Source: a bacterium HR19
GTDB taxonomy: Bacteria > Calescibacteriota > Calescibacteriia > Calescibacteriales > Calescibacteriaceae
Direction of reading: 5' to 3'
DNA length: 64,000 nucleotides
Assembly (NCBI GenBank): GCA_002898315.1
Contig: BEHV01000005.1
Location: forward strand, 66,193-130,192
Positions 42,888 through 50,653 of the stretch are shown piece by piece (the stretch's first letter is position 1; each line of letters begins with the position of its first letter). Both the position numbers and the translations under genes were made by a program. The notes below the pieces were generated by a model, which had not been told where the DNA came from, searched no databases, and saw only the letters and a program-made list of their open reading frames with translations.

Positions 42888-43723
42888 ATGCGTGCAAAAA
42901 TAAAAATCTTTCTTAAAGATATATTGGAGTTGTCAAAGTATAAAATAGCTCTTGCAAATGCCATTTGCGGGCTTTCCGGTTTTTCTCTCGCAGAAGGAGA
43001 GATAATCTCTTTGAAGTCGTTTTTTGTGTTCTCTGGAATTTTTTTTTAGCTGGCTCGTCGGGAGCGTTAAATCAAATATTAGAAAGAGAACAAGATAAAT
43101 TGATGAAAAGAACTCAATCAAGACCTATCCCCTCGGGCAGAATAAGTGTGAAATTTGCATCAGTTATAACTTCGCTCTTTCTTATAGCAGGTTTCACACT
43201 TTTATATTTCGCTGGGAAAAAGACCTTGCTCACAGCAGTTTTAGCTCTTTTCATTTACGATTTTTTATACACACCTTTGAAGAAGATTTCAGGAGTATCT
43301 GTTTTTGTGGGCGCTTTTGTCGGTGCATTACCACCTGTCAGCGGATACCTATCAACAAAAGATAAAATTGACGAGATAACTATAATTCTTTCTCTCTTCA
43401 TGTATATCTATCAGATACCTCATACTCTATCTCTGTTTTATGTCTTCGGATGGGATGAATGGGAAAGAGCTGGGTTCAAAACACTTTCAAGGTTAGGTAG
43501 AGAAAAAATAAGAAAAATCATCATTACAACCCTTCTGCTATCGTATATAATCGGATGTGTTTTTATTGCAAAATTAATCTTACCCGCTGTTTTTCCCTTT
43601 TTAATCTTTTCCATATTTGGCATGATAAGAGCAGTTAAAAACCCCCGTGAAATCTTCTACAGCTTGAACATTTTTATGCTTGGAGTAATTCTCACACCAA
43701 TTGTAAAGTCTATCTTCTCATAA
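42888..43723 (+). pseudogene. ctaB: Haem O synthase (protohaem IX farnesyltransferase), frame broken at a T9 run
   Basis: UbiA-family membrane prenyltransferase that makes haem O for haem-copper oxidases. The first frame (42888 to TAG at 43047-43049) gives the N-terminus and first helix; the rest lies in the -1 frame and gives SSGALNQILEREQDKLMKR with the N-x3-E-x3-D metal site, YTPLKKISG, GALPPVSGY and later helices up to 43723. Joined by one extra T the protein reads SGIFFLAGSSG and is 278 aa, the normal size. The break falls exactly on nine T at 43039-43047. It may be a sequencing or assembly error, a true mutation, or a slippage site that still makes full-length protein. Confidence 0.8.
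43039..43047 (+). other. Run of nine T at the ctaB frame break
   Basis: GGAATTTTTTTTTAG: one additional T would replace the TAG stop by TTA-GCT and join both halves of ctaB. On the mRNA this is U9, a substrate for RNA polymerase slippage or -1 ribosomal slippage. Confidence 0.85.
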
Positions 43724-43727
43724 AGTA

Positions 43728-43746
43728 TTTTGAACGCAGTCCAAAA
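43728..43746. terminator. Weak hairpin between convergent ctaB and the siroheme decarboxylase gene
   Basis: TTTTGAAC and GTCCAAAA pair with one mismatch around a GCA loop, in the 26 bp between two convergent stop codons. The flanking A and T runs would give a U-rich tail on both strands, so it could act in both directions. The stem is short and AT-rich, and it may not be functional. Confidence 0.3.
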
Positions 43747-43749
43747 ATC

Positions 43750-44811
43750 TCAAACCTCAATGTCTTTATACTTGTTTTCCCATTCTTCCCAATCAGGAGT
43801 GAAATATCTCAATCTTACCTTTTTATATTCTTTTGTTGATACGAGACCGGCAAAATTCTTTACCCCTGTCTCGTTTGACATTTTTTCTATTATTTTATCT
43901 GCTTCCTCCTTATCTCTTGCGTGTATCATTGTAAAGATTGAGTATGGCCAAGATGGATAAGTTGGTCTCCGGTAGCAATGACTCACACTCCTGAAAGATG
44001 CGAACTTCATTCCAATTGAATCAATATATTCGTCAGAACCATTTACTTCCCAAACAGCCATAACGTTATATGTGTATCCTGCCCTTTTGTGATATAGTAT
44101 TGCAGCATATCTTCTTATTTTTCCTTCTGACTTGAACTTTTCAAACCATTTTTTTAGCTCCTCAAAGGAAAATCCATATTTATCGCATATAAAATCAAAA
44201 GGTTGTTTTTCGGGCATTATATTTTCTTGCAGAGCTAGAATCGCTGGAATCTCTTCTGGTTCAACACCTATAACTTTTCTTTCCTTCTCTGTATAGAATT
44301 TATATTTATCTTCTCCTGTGAGGTCCTCTTCTCCGGTCATATCAAGGACAACTCCTATTTTGTAGAGTTTTATCGTGGGGAGCATTATCATCTCGTCTGC
44401 GGAGCTTATTTTTTCAAGAATTTTAACAGTTCTTTCAAGTCCGATTTTTGAGTTTGGTGGAACCGCTATTGTGAACCACAGATTGAAATCGTGATTTCTT
44501 CTGTAGTTATGACTCACTCCGGGGTGAGTATTTATAATTCTCGCGCACTCTTCTTCAAATTCTTTCTTCACCTTTGCTGCAACGAGCATAGATTTATATC
44601 CCAAAGACCTTGTATCAAAAATAGCGCAAATCTGCCTTATAATCCTTCTTTCAAAGTATTCCTTAACTATATCTATAACTTCGTCTTCAGATAGAGAAAC
44701 GGTTTCAGCTATTTTTTTAAAAGGTCTTCTCTCAAAAGGGAGGTCCGCCTGAATCAGATTCAAAACACTCTTTTTTGCCAGCTCTTTCTTCTCATCAGAC
44801 ACAACCAACAT
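43750..44811 (-). CDS. Siroheme decarboxylase, AhbA-AhbB (NirDL/GH-type) fusion
   Basis: A 353-aa protein made of two Lrp/AsnC-like siroheme decarboxylase halves. The first half has HPGVSHNYRRNHDFNLWFT near residue 100; the second has SVSHCYRRPTYPSWPY near 280; both are preceded by a winged-helix segment. In characterised systems the two halves are separate subunits (AhbA/AhbB, or NirD/L/G/H) that convert siroheme to didecarboxysiroheme for haem b or haem d1. Fusion in one chain is known for some NirDL proteins. It is last in the minus-strand run that starts with the nos genes. No nirS or other ahb gene is in the window, so the end product is unknown. Confidence 0.85.
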   Translation of the reverse strand: MLVVSDEKKELAKKSVLNLIQADLPFERRPFKKIAETVSLSEDEVIDIVKEYFERRIIRQICAIFDTRSLGYKSMLVAAKVKKEFEEECARIINTHPGVSHNYRRNHDFNLWFTIAVPPNSKIGLERTVKILEKISSADEMIMLPTIKLYKIGVVLDMTGEEDLTGEDKYKFYTEKERKVIGVEPEEIPAILALQENIMPEKQPFDFICDKYGFSFEELKKWFEKFKSEGKIRRYAAILYHKRAGYTYNVMAVWEVNGSDEYIDSIGMKFASFRSVSHCYRRPTYPSWPYSIFTMIHARDKEEADKIIEKMSNETGVKNFAGLVSTKEYKKVRLRYFTPDWEEWENKYKDIEV

Positions 44812-44819
44812 AAAAGAAA

Positions 44820-44825
44820 ATTTTA
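44820..44825 (-). promoter_or_regulatory. Putative -10 box (TAAAAT) of the siroheme decarboxylase gene
   Basis: TAAAAT within TTTAAAATTTTC on the minus strand ends 8 nt before the ATG at 44811. There is no ribosome-binding site. A separate promoter here would uncouple this gene from the di-iron gene upstream. Confidence 0.4.
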
Positions 44826-44861
44826 AACGAAAATATTCAATTTGTAATATTTTGAATTTGT

Positions 44862-45785
44862 TTAGTTATACGAACTTATTATTTGAAGTATCTTTTTAGA
44901 GATAATTTCGGAGACATTTTTTGGTATAGAAAAATTTGCAAATTTTGTTTTTTCTATTATTTCATAGGCGACATCTAAAAAATCACGGGTTCCTCTTTCA
45001 AACCATTTAGCGACATCAATTCCCAATATCTCTCCTGCTTTTTTTAACCTCAATATAGATGCGGTGATGTGAAAAGTCCATTCAAGCTGTTTTAAGAGGA
45101 TTCTTATCTGCTCAAGATATGAGATTTTATTTATCACTTCTGGGAGATATTTTCTGGCAAATCCAACATGTTTTGCCTCATCACGAGCCATATAATCTAA
45201 AAGCCCTTTTAATATGGGTTCTTTGTAGCACTCTTTTAAGGCGGTGAAAAGGTAGTATGCAACAGTTTCTGTAAGCAGATGAAGTCCGACCATTTTCAGA
45301 GCGACCGAACGAGTTCTCAAAACATCGTCTAAAACACAGCGGGAGTTCGGGTCTATTTCTGGTATATTGCCGAGCATAGAAAGATACTTCTGATATGCTG
45401 TGACATGTTTTGCTTCTTCTATGACCTGTGCGGAGAGCACTTTTTTTGCATCCATATCTTGAACCATGTTGAGAAGCTGGGAAGCAACAAGCATAGCAAC
45501 AATTTCTCCGTAGTATATTATAGAAAGGATTTTGAGGAGCGCATCTTTTTCTTCTTGTGGTATATGAGGAAATCCATATTTTTCAAGCAGTGAGTTGAAG
45601 ACCTCAGTATCATCCCAGAAATGTTTTTTTGAAAGTTCGTAAGATTTATCAAGGAGTGGGTACTTAACTTTCAGGTTCTCATAAGAGTAAGGGTTAAATT
45701 CTATTTTGGGAGCGAACTTTTGGAAACCGAGTTTGCCTTTTGCCAAGTATAAACCCAACTTATCTATAATCTGTCCGACAGACAT
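44862..45785 (-). CDS. Ferritin-like di-iron protein, AurF / RNR-R2-like
   Basis: A 307-aa helical protein with two carboxylate-His iron motifs: an upstream Glu (IYYGEIVAML), then VIEEAKHVTAY near residue 125, a second upstream Glu (LLTETVAYYLF) and RDEAKHVGFARKY near 205. This Glu...ExxH...Glu...ExxH set is that of oxygen-activating di-iron enzymes such as AurF-type N-oxygenases, R2 subunits or R2-like oxidases. The substrate is unknown. It starts at ATG 45785 (a GTG one codon upstream is possible), after TATAAT at 45796-45801 and a pair of palindromic sites. Its own control region suggests separate regulation from the nos genes upstream. Confidence 0.78.
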   Translation of the reverse strand: MSVGQIIDKLGLYLAKGKLGFQKFAPKIEFNPYSYENLKVKYPLLDKSYELSKKHFWDDTEVFNSLLEKYGFPHIPQEEKDALLKILSIIYYGEIVAMLVASQLLNMVQDMDAKKVLSAQVIEEAKHVTAYQKYLSMLGNIPEIDPNSRCVLDDVLRTRSVALKMVGLHLLTETVAYYLFTALKECYKEPILKGLLDYMARDEAKHVGFARKYLPEVINKISYLEQIRILLKQLEWTFHITASILRLKKAGEILGIDVAKWFERGTRDFLDVAYEIIEKTKFANFSIPKNVSEIISKKILQIISSYN

Positions 45786-45812
45786 CACAATAATAATTAT
45801 AATAATTCTATC

Positions 45813-45858
45813 TACCAGATGGTAAATTTTTGAATAAAAAACTACCTACTATATGGTA
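45813..45858 (-). promoter_or_regulatory. Pair of palindromic operator-like sites upstream of the di-iron gene
   Basis: Two related 12-bp boxes lie in the 110-bp gap before the di-iron gene: TACCAGATGGTA at 45813-45824 (perfect 5-bp arms) and TACTATATGGTA at 45847-45858 (one mismatch), 34 bp apart. The nearer one covers the -35 position of a promoter whose TATAAT is at 45796-45801. This is the layout of a dimeric regulator binding twice. I did not see the box elsewhere in the window. Confidence 0.5.
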
Positions 45859-45895
45859 ATTTTTCACCCCGAAAAATGGCGAGCAAAACGATGAA

Positions 45896-47275
45896 TCATC
45901 TGCACCTTTTAATTCCGTATTTTTTGATGAGACGGTATAGTGTAGAACGGGGGATGCCAGATAACTGCGAAGCTTTCTCTAAATCTCCATCGGTCTCATC
46001 AACCAATTTTTTGATGTAATCTCTTTCAAAATCTTCAATTACTTTTCTTCTCAATTCAAAGAAAGAATTTGAAAAATCAGGAGAATCTGTACCGGGGCGA
46101 GCAGGTTCAGAGAAAACTATATTATCTGGCAAATCATCTATTGTTATGATGTTCTTTTTTGAGAAAACCACAAGCTTTTTCATAAGGTTTTGGAGTTCTC
46201 TTACATTCCCGGGCCAGTTATAATTTTTCAGAGCTTCAAGAGCTTCATCGTCAATCTCAATCTTTCCCTTATTTAATTCACGGGAATATTTTTCAAGAAA
46301 ATAATTTATAAGCTCTTCAACATCTTCTTTCCTTTCTCTCAAAGGTGGTATATGTATTCTGAAAGCACTTATTCTCCACCAGAGGTCTTCTCTGAACCTA
46401 CCTTCTTTTACATCTTTTTCTATATTTCTGTTTGTAGCGAAGATTATTCTGACATCAACTTTTATCTCCCTGTTCCCTCCGAGCCTTCTTATTGTTTTAT
46501 CTTGCAAGAACCTGATGAATTTGGCTTGCATCTGATATGGCATTTCTGTAATTTCATCTAAAAAAAGAGTTCCTCCTTCCGCCCATTCAGCAATTCCCAC
46601 TCTTGATGATACAGCTCCTGTAAAGGCACCTTTTTCATAACCAAATAATTCTGCTTCAAAGAGGTCAGGAGGTATAGCAGCGCAGTTTAAGGCAACAAAC
46701 TTTTCCCTTCCAGAAAGCTTATGTATATATCTTGCTATAAGTTCTTTTCCTACACCTGTCTCACCTGTTATGAGGACATCAACATTTATTTTAGCCAAGT
46801 CCTTTGATATATTTATTACTTCTTCCATCTTTTTGCTTCTGAAAACTATATCTGTGTACTCGTAGTCCGATATTTTGAGGATTCTGTATCCGTTTTTCAG
46901 GTCAAGAAGCTCAAGCGCCTTTTTCAATGTGAACTTAAATTCATCAATATGGAATGGTTTTACAATAAAGTCATAGACATGTAGTTTCAAAGCTTTCAGA
47001 GCACTTTCAAGAGAAGGGAAAGCAGTCATGATTATAACCGTTGTATCAGGTGAGATTGATTTTATCATCTTTGTCAGTTCTATCCCGTCCATTTCAGGAA
47101 GTTTCAGGTCGCACACAGCAATATCAAAGAAAATTTTTTTGACTTTCTCAATAGCTTTTGAGGGACTGCTCTCAACAAAAACCTCTATCTCTTTTGAATC
47201 AAAATCTGACTCAAGTTCTGATTTCAAGACAGAGAGCAGATCTTCATCGTCATCTACTATGAGAATTCTTCTCAT
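45896..47275 (-). CDS. NtrC-family sigma-54 response regulator
   Basis: A 459-aa transcription activator: receiver domain (ILIVDDDEDLL, phospho-Asp in VCDLKLPEMDG), central AAA+ domain with Walker A GETGVGKELIAR, the sigma-54 contact loop GAFTGA, Walker B GGTLFLDEI, and a Fis-type HTH at the C-terminus (GDLEKASQLSGIPRSTLYRLI). It would drive promoters that need sigma-54. I start at the ATG 47275, which gives MRRILIVDDD; this overlaps the 3' end of the kinase gene by 26 bp. A TTG at 47350 is in frame upstream. Its place directly behind the nos genes suggests, but does not prove, that it regulates them. Confidence 0.93.
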   Translation of the reverse strand: MRRILIVDDDEDLLSVLKSELESDFDSKEIEVFVESSPSKAIEKVKKIFFDIAVCDLKLPEMDGIELTKMIKSISPDTTVIIMTAFPSLESALKALKLHVYDFIVKPFHIDEFKFTLKKALELLDLKNGYRILKISDYEYTDIVFRSKKMEEVINISKDLAKINVDVLITGETGVGKELIARYIHKLSGREKFVALNCAAIPPDLFEAELFGYEKGAFTGAVSSRVGIAEWAEGGTLFLDEITEMPYQMQAKFIRFLQDKTIRRLGGNREIKVDVRIIFATNRNIEKDVKEGRFREDLWWRISAFRIHIPPLRERKEDVEELINYFLEKYSRELNKGKIEIDDEALEALKNYNWPGNVRELQNLMKKLVVFSKKNIITIDDLPDNIVFSEPARPGTDSPDFSNSFFELRRKVIEDFERDYIKKLVDETDGDLEKASQLSGIPRSTLYRLIKKYGIKRCR

Positions 47276-48596
47276 AAGGGAAATATATATAAAATGTAGT
47301 TCCCTTTCCCTTTTGGGACGAAAATTCAATTTTTCCGCCATATGACTCAACTATTCTTTTGACAGAAGATAAACCTATGCCTGTTCCTTCTTCTTTTGTC
47401 GTGAAGAATGGTTCAAAAATTTTGTCTTTTATATCATCTGGAATGCCCTCGCCCGTATCTTTGACTTCAATAACAACAGAATCGTACTTATCATAAAATC
47501 TTATTAAGATAAATTTCTGCTCTGTTTTTCTTACCGCATCTATTGAGTTGAGGATAAGGTTCAAGATGATATGTTCTAAGTCATTTTGATTTAACGGTAG
47601 AAATTTTGATTGTGTCAGAATCTCGCATTTTATATCTATTTTAAGTTTTTCTAATTTTCCTCTCACAAGGTAAAGGACTTCATCCACTGCTCTGTGAATA
47701 TCGGCAAGTTCTTCTTTCATTCCCATCTCTACACCCTTTCTTTTTCTCACAAAAGAAAGAAATTTTGAGACCGAGGAGAAAACCTTTTTCACCTGATTTT
47801 CAAGAAGATCAAAATCTTTCTGCATCTCGGGGGGAACCTTTGTTTTCAATCTTTCTACCTGCGAGAGAAGAACAGTCATAGGAGTGCTAACATCGTGAAA
47901 AAGCTGAGAAGCTATTTCTCCAGCTGTAGCAACCTTTGAACTTTGAATAAGCTCTAATCTGAGTTCCTTCTCTTTCCTTATTTTTTCTTTCAAAAGTTCA
48001 GATAATTTGAAAGCAAAGTACCACGAAATTAAGATGACTATGGAAAATGCAAAGAGCCATCCTAAACCTACAAAATGATGAGAGAGCTTTATATCAAAAA
48101 GCGGAATAACATCAAAAGAGATGAGAAAAGTTATGAGTGAAAAGATGAAAATGACTGAAAAAACAACGAGCAATGAGATTTTCCGGGGAAAAATAACACT
48201 TGCTATAAATATATGAAATAAATAAACCGAAAGGAATGGGTTCTTATACCAACCGGAAAAATAAAGCATAAGAGATAAAATTATGAGGTCCGAATACATC
48301 TGAAAAATGAGGTGATATGAAGGTTTCAGTTTCATCTGAATTCTGGAGAACAAGATATTTGAAATACCTACAATAGCGCAGAGAACAAAGAGAATCAAAC
48401 TGTTTAAGGGTTGAACTAATCTGAAAATTGTAGAAAAAAATATAAGAGTTGTAGAAGACGCAAAAGCTAACCACCTTAAATTTATAAACCATCTGACAAT
48501 TTCTCCTTCTTCCTCTTGTGATAGGTCTGGAACGAGTTTAAACTCCATAAGTCTCATAAAAGAATGAATTTTAAATTGCAGGTAGGAAAATAGCAT
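47250..48596 (-). CDS. Membrane sensor histidine kinase
   Basis: A 448-aa kinase, partner of the overlapping NtrC-type gene. Residues about 35-215 contain six hydrophobic helices with short loops and no large periplasmic domain, so it probably senses a membrane or intramembrane signal. The H-box is QLFHDVSTPMTVLLSQ near 240; the catalytic domain has N box LILNSIDAV, G1 DTGEGIPDD, F box and G2 GTGIGLSSVKRIV. No PAS or GAF domain is visible. The start lies 6 bp after the nosY stop, so it is in the nos transcript unless a promoter lies inside nosY. Internal ATGs at residues 14 and 17 are alternatives. Confidence 0.92.
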   Translation of the reverse strand: MLFSYLQFKIHSFMRLMEFKLVPDLSQEEEGEIVRWFINLRWLAFASSTTLIFFSTIFRLVQPLNSLILFVLCAIVGISNILFSRIQMKLKPSYHLIFQMYSDLIILSLMLYFSGWYKNPFLSVYLFHIFIASVIFPRKISLLVVFSVIFIFSLITFLISFDVIPLFDIKLSHHFVGLGWLFAFSIVILISWYFAFKLSELLKEKIRKEKELRLELIQSSKVATAGEIASQLFHDVSTPMTVLLSQVERLKTKVPPEMQKDFDLLENQVKKVFSSVSKFLSFVRKRKGVEMGMKEELADIHRAVDEVLYLVRGKLEKLKIDIKCEILTQSKFLPLNQNDLEHIILNLILNSIDAVRKTEQKFILIRFYDKYDSVVIEVKDTGEGIPDDIKDKIFEPFFTTKEEGTGIGLSSVKRIVESYGGKIEFSSQKGKGTTFYIYFPYEKNSHSR

Positions 48597-48602
48597 TACA
48601 TC

Positions 48603-49445
48603 TTAAAAACTTTTGAATTTGAAGATGAAGAATGAAAGAGATAAGATAGAGAATCCTATAAATAGCATGGAAAAAAATGAGAAGGGAATAAGCCATTTGC
48701 CCAAAATTGAGTAAATATACATCCCGAAAGGTCCTAAAATATCAAGAGATTGAGAAAAGAGAGAGATAGTTGAAATCCTGAAAATTTCTGTTGGGTTCAA
48801 GAAAACACATAGGAAAAAAATGAAATTTGGAAGGGTTGAGACCTGAATCACCCCAAGTATCCCAATTTCACCACCTACCGTGAAGATAAACCACAAAATA
48901 ATAGCCAAAGCTATGGCAGACGATTTAGAGGAAGTAAGGGAAGAAATCAGAAGCCCTAAGCTTACGAAGACAAAAGATAAAGCAAGTATAAAAATCAAGA
49001 TAATCATAAAGTTCATAAAATCTTCCGCGCCGGGTCTTATGAAAAAAGAAACAAGCGGAAAAACAATAGCTGGCGGAATAATATTCGCCGAAAAAGAAGA
49101 TAAAAAGCTTGAAATGAAATACTCTGCTCTACTCAGAGGGAAAGAGAATACATATTCAAGAGATAGATTTTCTCTCGCTCCTGCAATAGATAAACTTGAA
49201 GGGAGGATAGAAAAAAGAGGGACAAAGATGATAGATATATTTATAAGCGTAGCCATAAGCTTTCCAAAACCCTTATACCCGTATAGCCCTTGATTTACGC
49301 CAGCATAACCAAATCCCAAAGCCAGCAGAGAGAATGTGAGAACATAGATAAAAAACAAACGGGAACGAAGGATTTCTTTAAAACCGATACTAAAAAGTGA
49401 TTTTATAACCGGGAATCTCAAAGATGATATTTTTTCTTGATTCAT
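48603..49445 (-). CDS. nosY: NosY-type ABC transporter permease
   Basis: Membrane subunit of the NosFY transporter needed for maturation of the copper centres of nitrous oxide reductase, 280 aa. It has about six hydrophobic helices and an ABC-2 style N-terminus (SLFSIGFKEILRSRLFFIYVLTFSLL), and a loop ENLSLEYVFSFPLSRAEYF typical of this permease class. Identity comes mainly from the setting: nosL lies 18 bp upstream and nosF and nosD precede it, the usual nosDFY(L) set. The histidine kinase gene follows after 6 bp. Confidence 0.88.
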   Translation of the reverse strand: MNQEKISSLRFPVIKSLFSIGFKEILRSRLFFIYVLTFSLLALGFGYAGVNQGLYGYKGFGKLMATLINISIIFVPLFSILPSSLSIAGARENLSLEYVFSFPLSRAEYFISSFLSSFSANIIPPAIVFPLVSFFIRPGAEDFMNFMIILIFILALSFVFVSLGLLISSLTSSKSSAIALAIILWFIFTVGGEIGILGVIQVSTLPNFIFFLCVFLNPTEIFRISTISLFSQSLDILGPFGMYIYSILGKWLIPFSFFSMLFIGFSILSLSFFIFKFKSF

Positions 49446-49463
49446 ATCAGCTAAACTTTGCTT

Positions 49464-49928
49464 TCAATCTTCCGCTTTTTGTTTTACACGCTCCAAAAAT
49501 TGTTTGAAGTCCATACATTCGCCTTTACATCTTGATCTTTCAAAAGCAACAAATCCATAGTTCATAGGAGTTGTAAAACCGGAGGAAAAGAGAGCAGAAT
49601 TTTCGGCATCAAGCCACTCTCCTGTTTCAAAATCAACAACCCATACTTTCTTGATATTTTCTTTTTCTTCAAGGTAAGATAAGGCAAGACAACCAAGGTC
49701 ATCAAATTTTTTCACCTTGCCGTTTTTCAGAATGTATTCTCCTGCATACTTTTTTTCTGTAATGTGCATTTTACAGTATGAACAAGTATCACCCGGCAGA
49801 AAATCAACGGGTTTCTCGCCGTTTTTTGGACACTTCCCAAAGACCAGAAAGAGAAAACCAAAAGATAAAAGAATGTATTGCGTTCTCAGACCCGCATATT
49901 TTTTATTTATCCTCCCTTTCTCGCTCAT
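49464..49928 (-). CDS. nosL: NosL copper chaperone
   Basis: Copper-binding accessory protein that supplies Cu(I) for NosZ assembly, 154 aa. The copper motif is CSYCKMHI near residue 51, followed by KKYAGEYILKNGKVKKFDDLGCL, the typical NosL core, and later FTTPMNYGFVAF. An N-terminal hydrophobic segment (about 18-32) ends FGKC; NosL proteins are usually lipoproteins, but this is a poor lipobox because of the Lys before Cys. AAGGT precedes the ATG. It lies between nosF and nosY. Confidence 0.92.
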   Translation of the reverse strand: MSEKGRINKKYAGLRTQYILLSFGFLFLVFGKCPKNGEKPVDFLPGDTCSYCKMHITEKKYAGEYILKNGKVKKFDDLGCLALSYLEEKENIKKVWVVDFETGEWLDAENSALFSSGFTTPMNYGFVAFERSRCKGECMDFKQFLERVKQKAED

Positions 49929-49954
49929 ACCTTAATTTATCTAAAACAATTTTG

Positions 49955-50635
49955 TCAGATTATTCTATCATTTTCAATTTTGTAGTTTTCTAAAAATTCT
50001 TTATATCCTCCGTCAAATTTTATTTTTCCTTGGTTCATATAAATCACCCTTGTAGCAAAAGATACATCTTGTAATCTATGTGTAGAGATGATTTGAGTTG
50101 ATTCAAGTTCTTTGAGAAAATCAAACAGTTTTTTCTGAGCTGAAACATCAAGATGAGAGAATGGTTCATCAAGGAGGAGAATTTTTGGTTTCCCTGCAAG
50201 AGCAAGAGAGAGAAAAAGTTTTTGTCTCATACCTCCTGAAAGTTCGGTTAATTTTTTGTTCTCAATTGACGAGAGTTCAAGCTCAAAGAAATCAAACATC
50301 TCTGAAAAATTTGAAAGAGGAATACACTTTGAAACAGAGACAAAATTTATAAGGTCCTTTACTTTTACGGACCATATAGGGTGAACCTGAGGGCAATAGC
50401 TCAAATTTCTTTTATCATAATAATTCGGTTCCTTTGCATTTTTACCAAAGATTTTAATTTGGCCTTCAAAACTCAAAAATCCCATAATACACCTCAGAAG
50501 AGTTGTCTTTCCTGATCCGTTATATCCGAAGATGACGACCTTCTCCCCTTCCTTGATATATAAACTTATGTTTTCAAGGACTTTTTGTTCCTGAAAACTT
50601 TTGCTCAGGTTCTCTATCTCTAAAGCAAAGTTCAT
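49955..50635 (-). CDS. nosF: NosF-type ABC transporter ATPase
   Basis: ATPase of the NosFY transporter, 226 aa. It has Walker A GYNGSGKTTLLR near residue 37, Q-loop LSYCPQVHP, signature LTELSGGMRQKLFLSLA, Walker B ILLLDEPFSHLD and the switch His in IISTHRL. The position between nosD (18 bp upstream) and nosL gives the assignment; by sequence alone it is a generic small exporter-type ATPase. It powers delivery of an unidentified, probably sulfur-containing compound for the CuZ site in studied systems. Confidence 0.92.
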   Translation of the reverse strand: MNFALEIENLSKSFQEQKVLENISLYIKEGEKVVIFGYNGSGKTTLLRCIMGFLSFEGQIKIFGKNAKEPNYYDKRNLSYCPQVHPIWSVKVKDLINFVSVSKCIPLSNFSEMFDFFELELSSIENKKLTELSGGMRQKLFLSLALAGKPKILLLDEPFSHLDVSAQKKLFDFLKELESTQIISTHRLQDVSFATRVIYMNQGKIKFDGGYKEFLENYKIENDRII

Positions 50636-50653
50636 CGTTTTTATTATGGAAAA

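Noticed and set aside
42821-42964. N-terminal extension of GcvH by 48 codons
   Set aside because: It would overlap the divergent ctaB coding region, and the ATG at 42820 gives the normal H-protein length.
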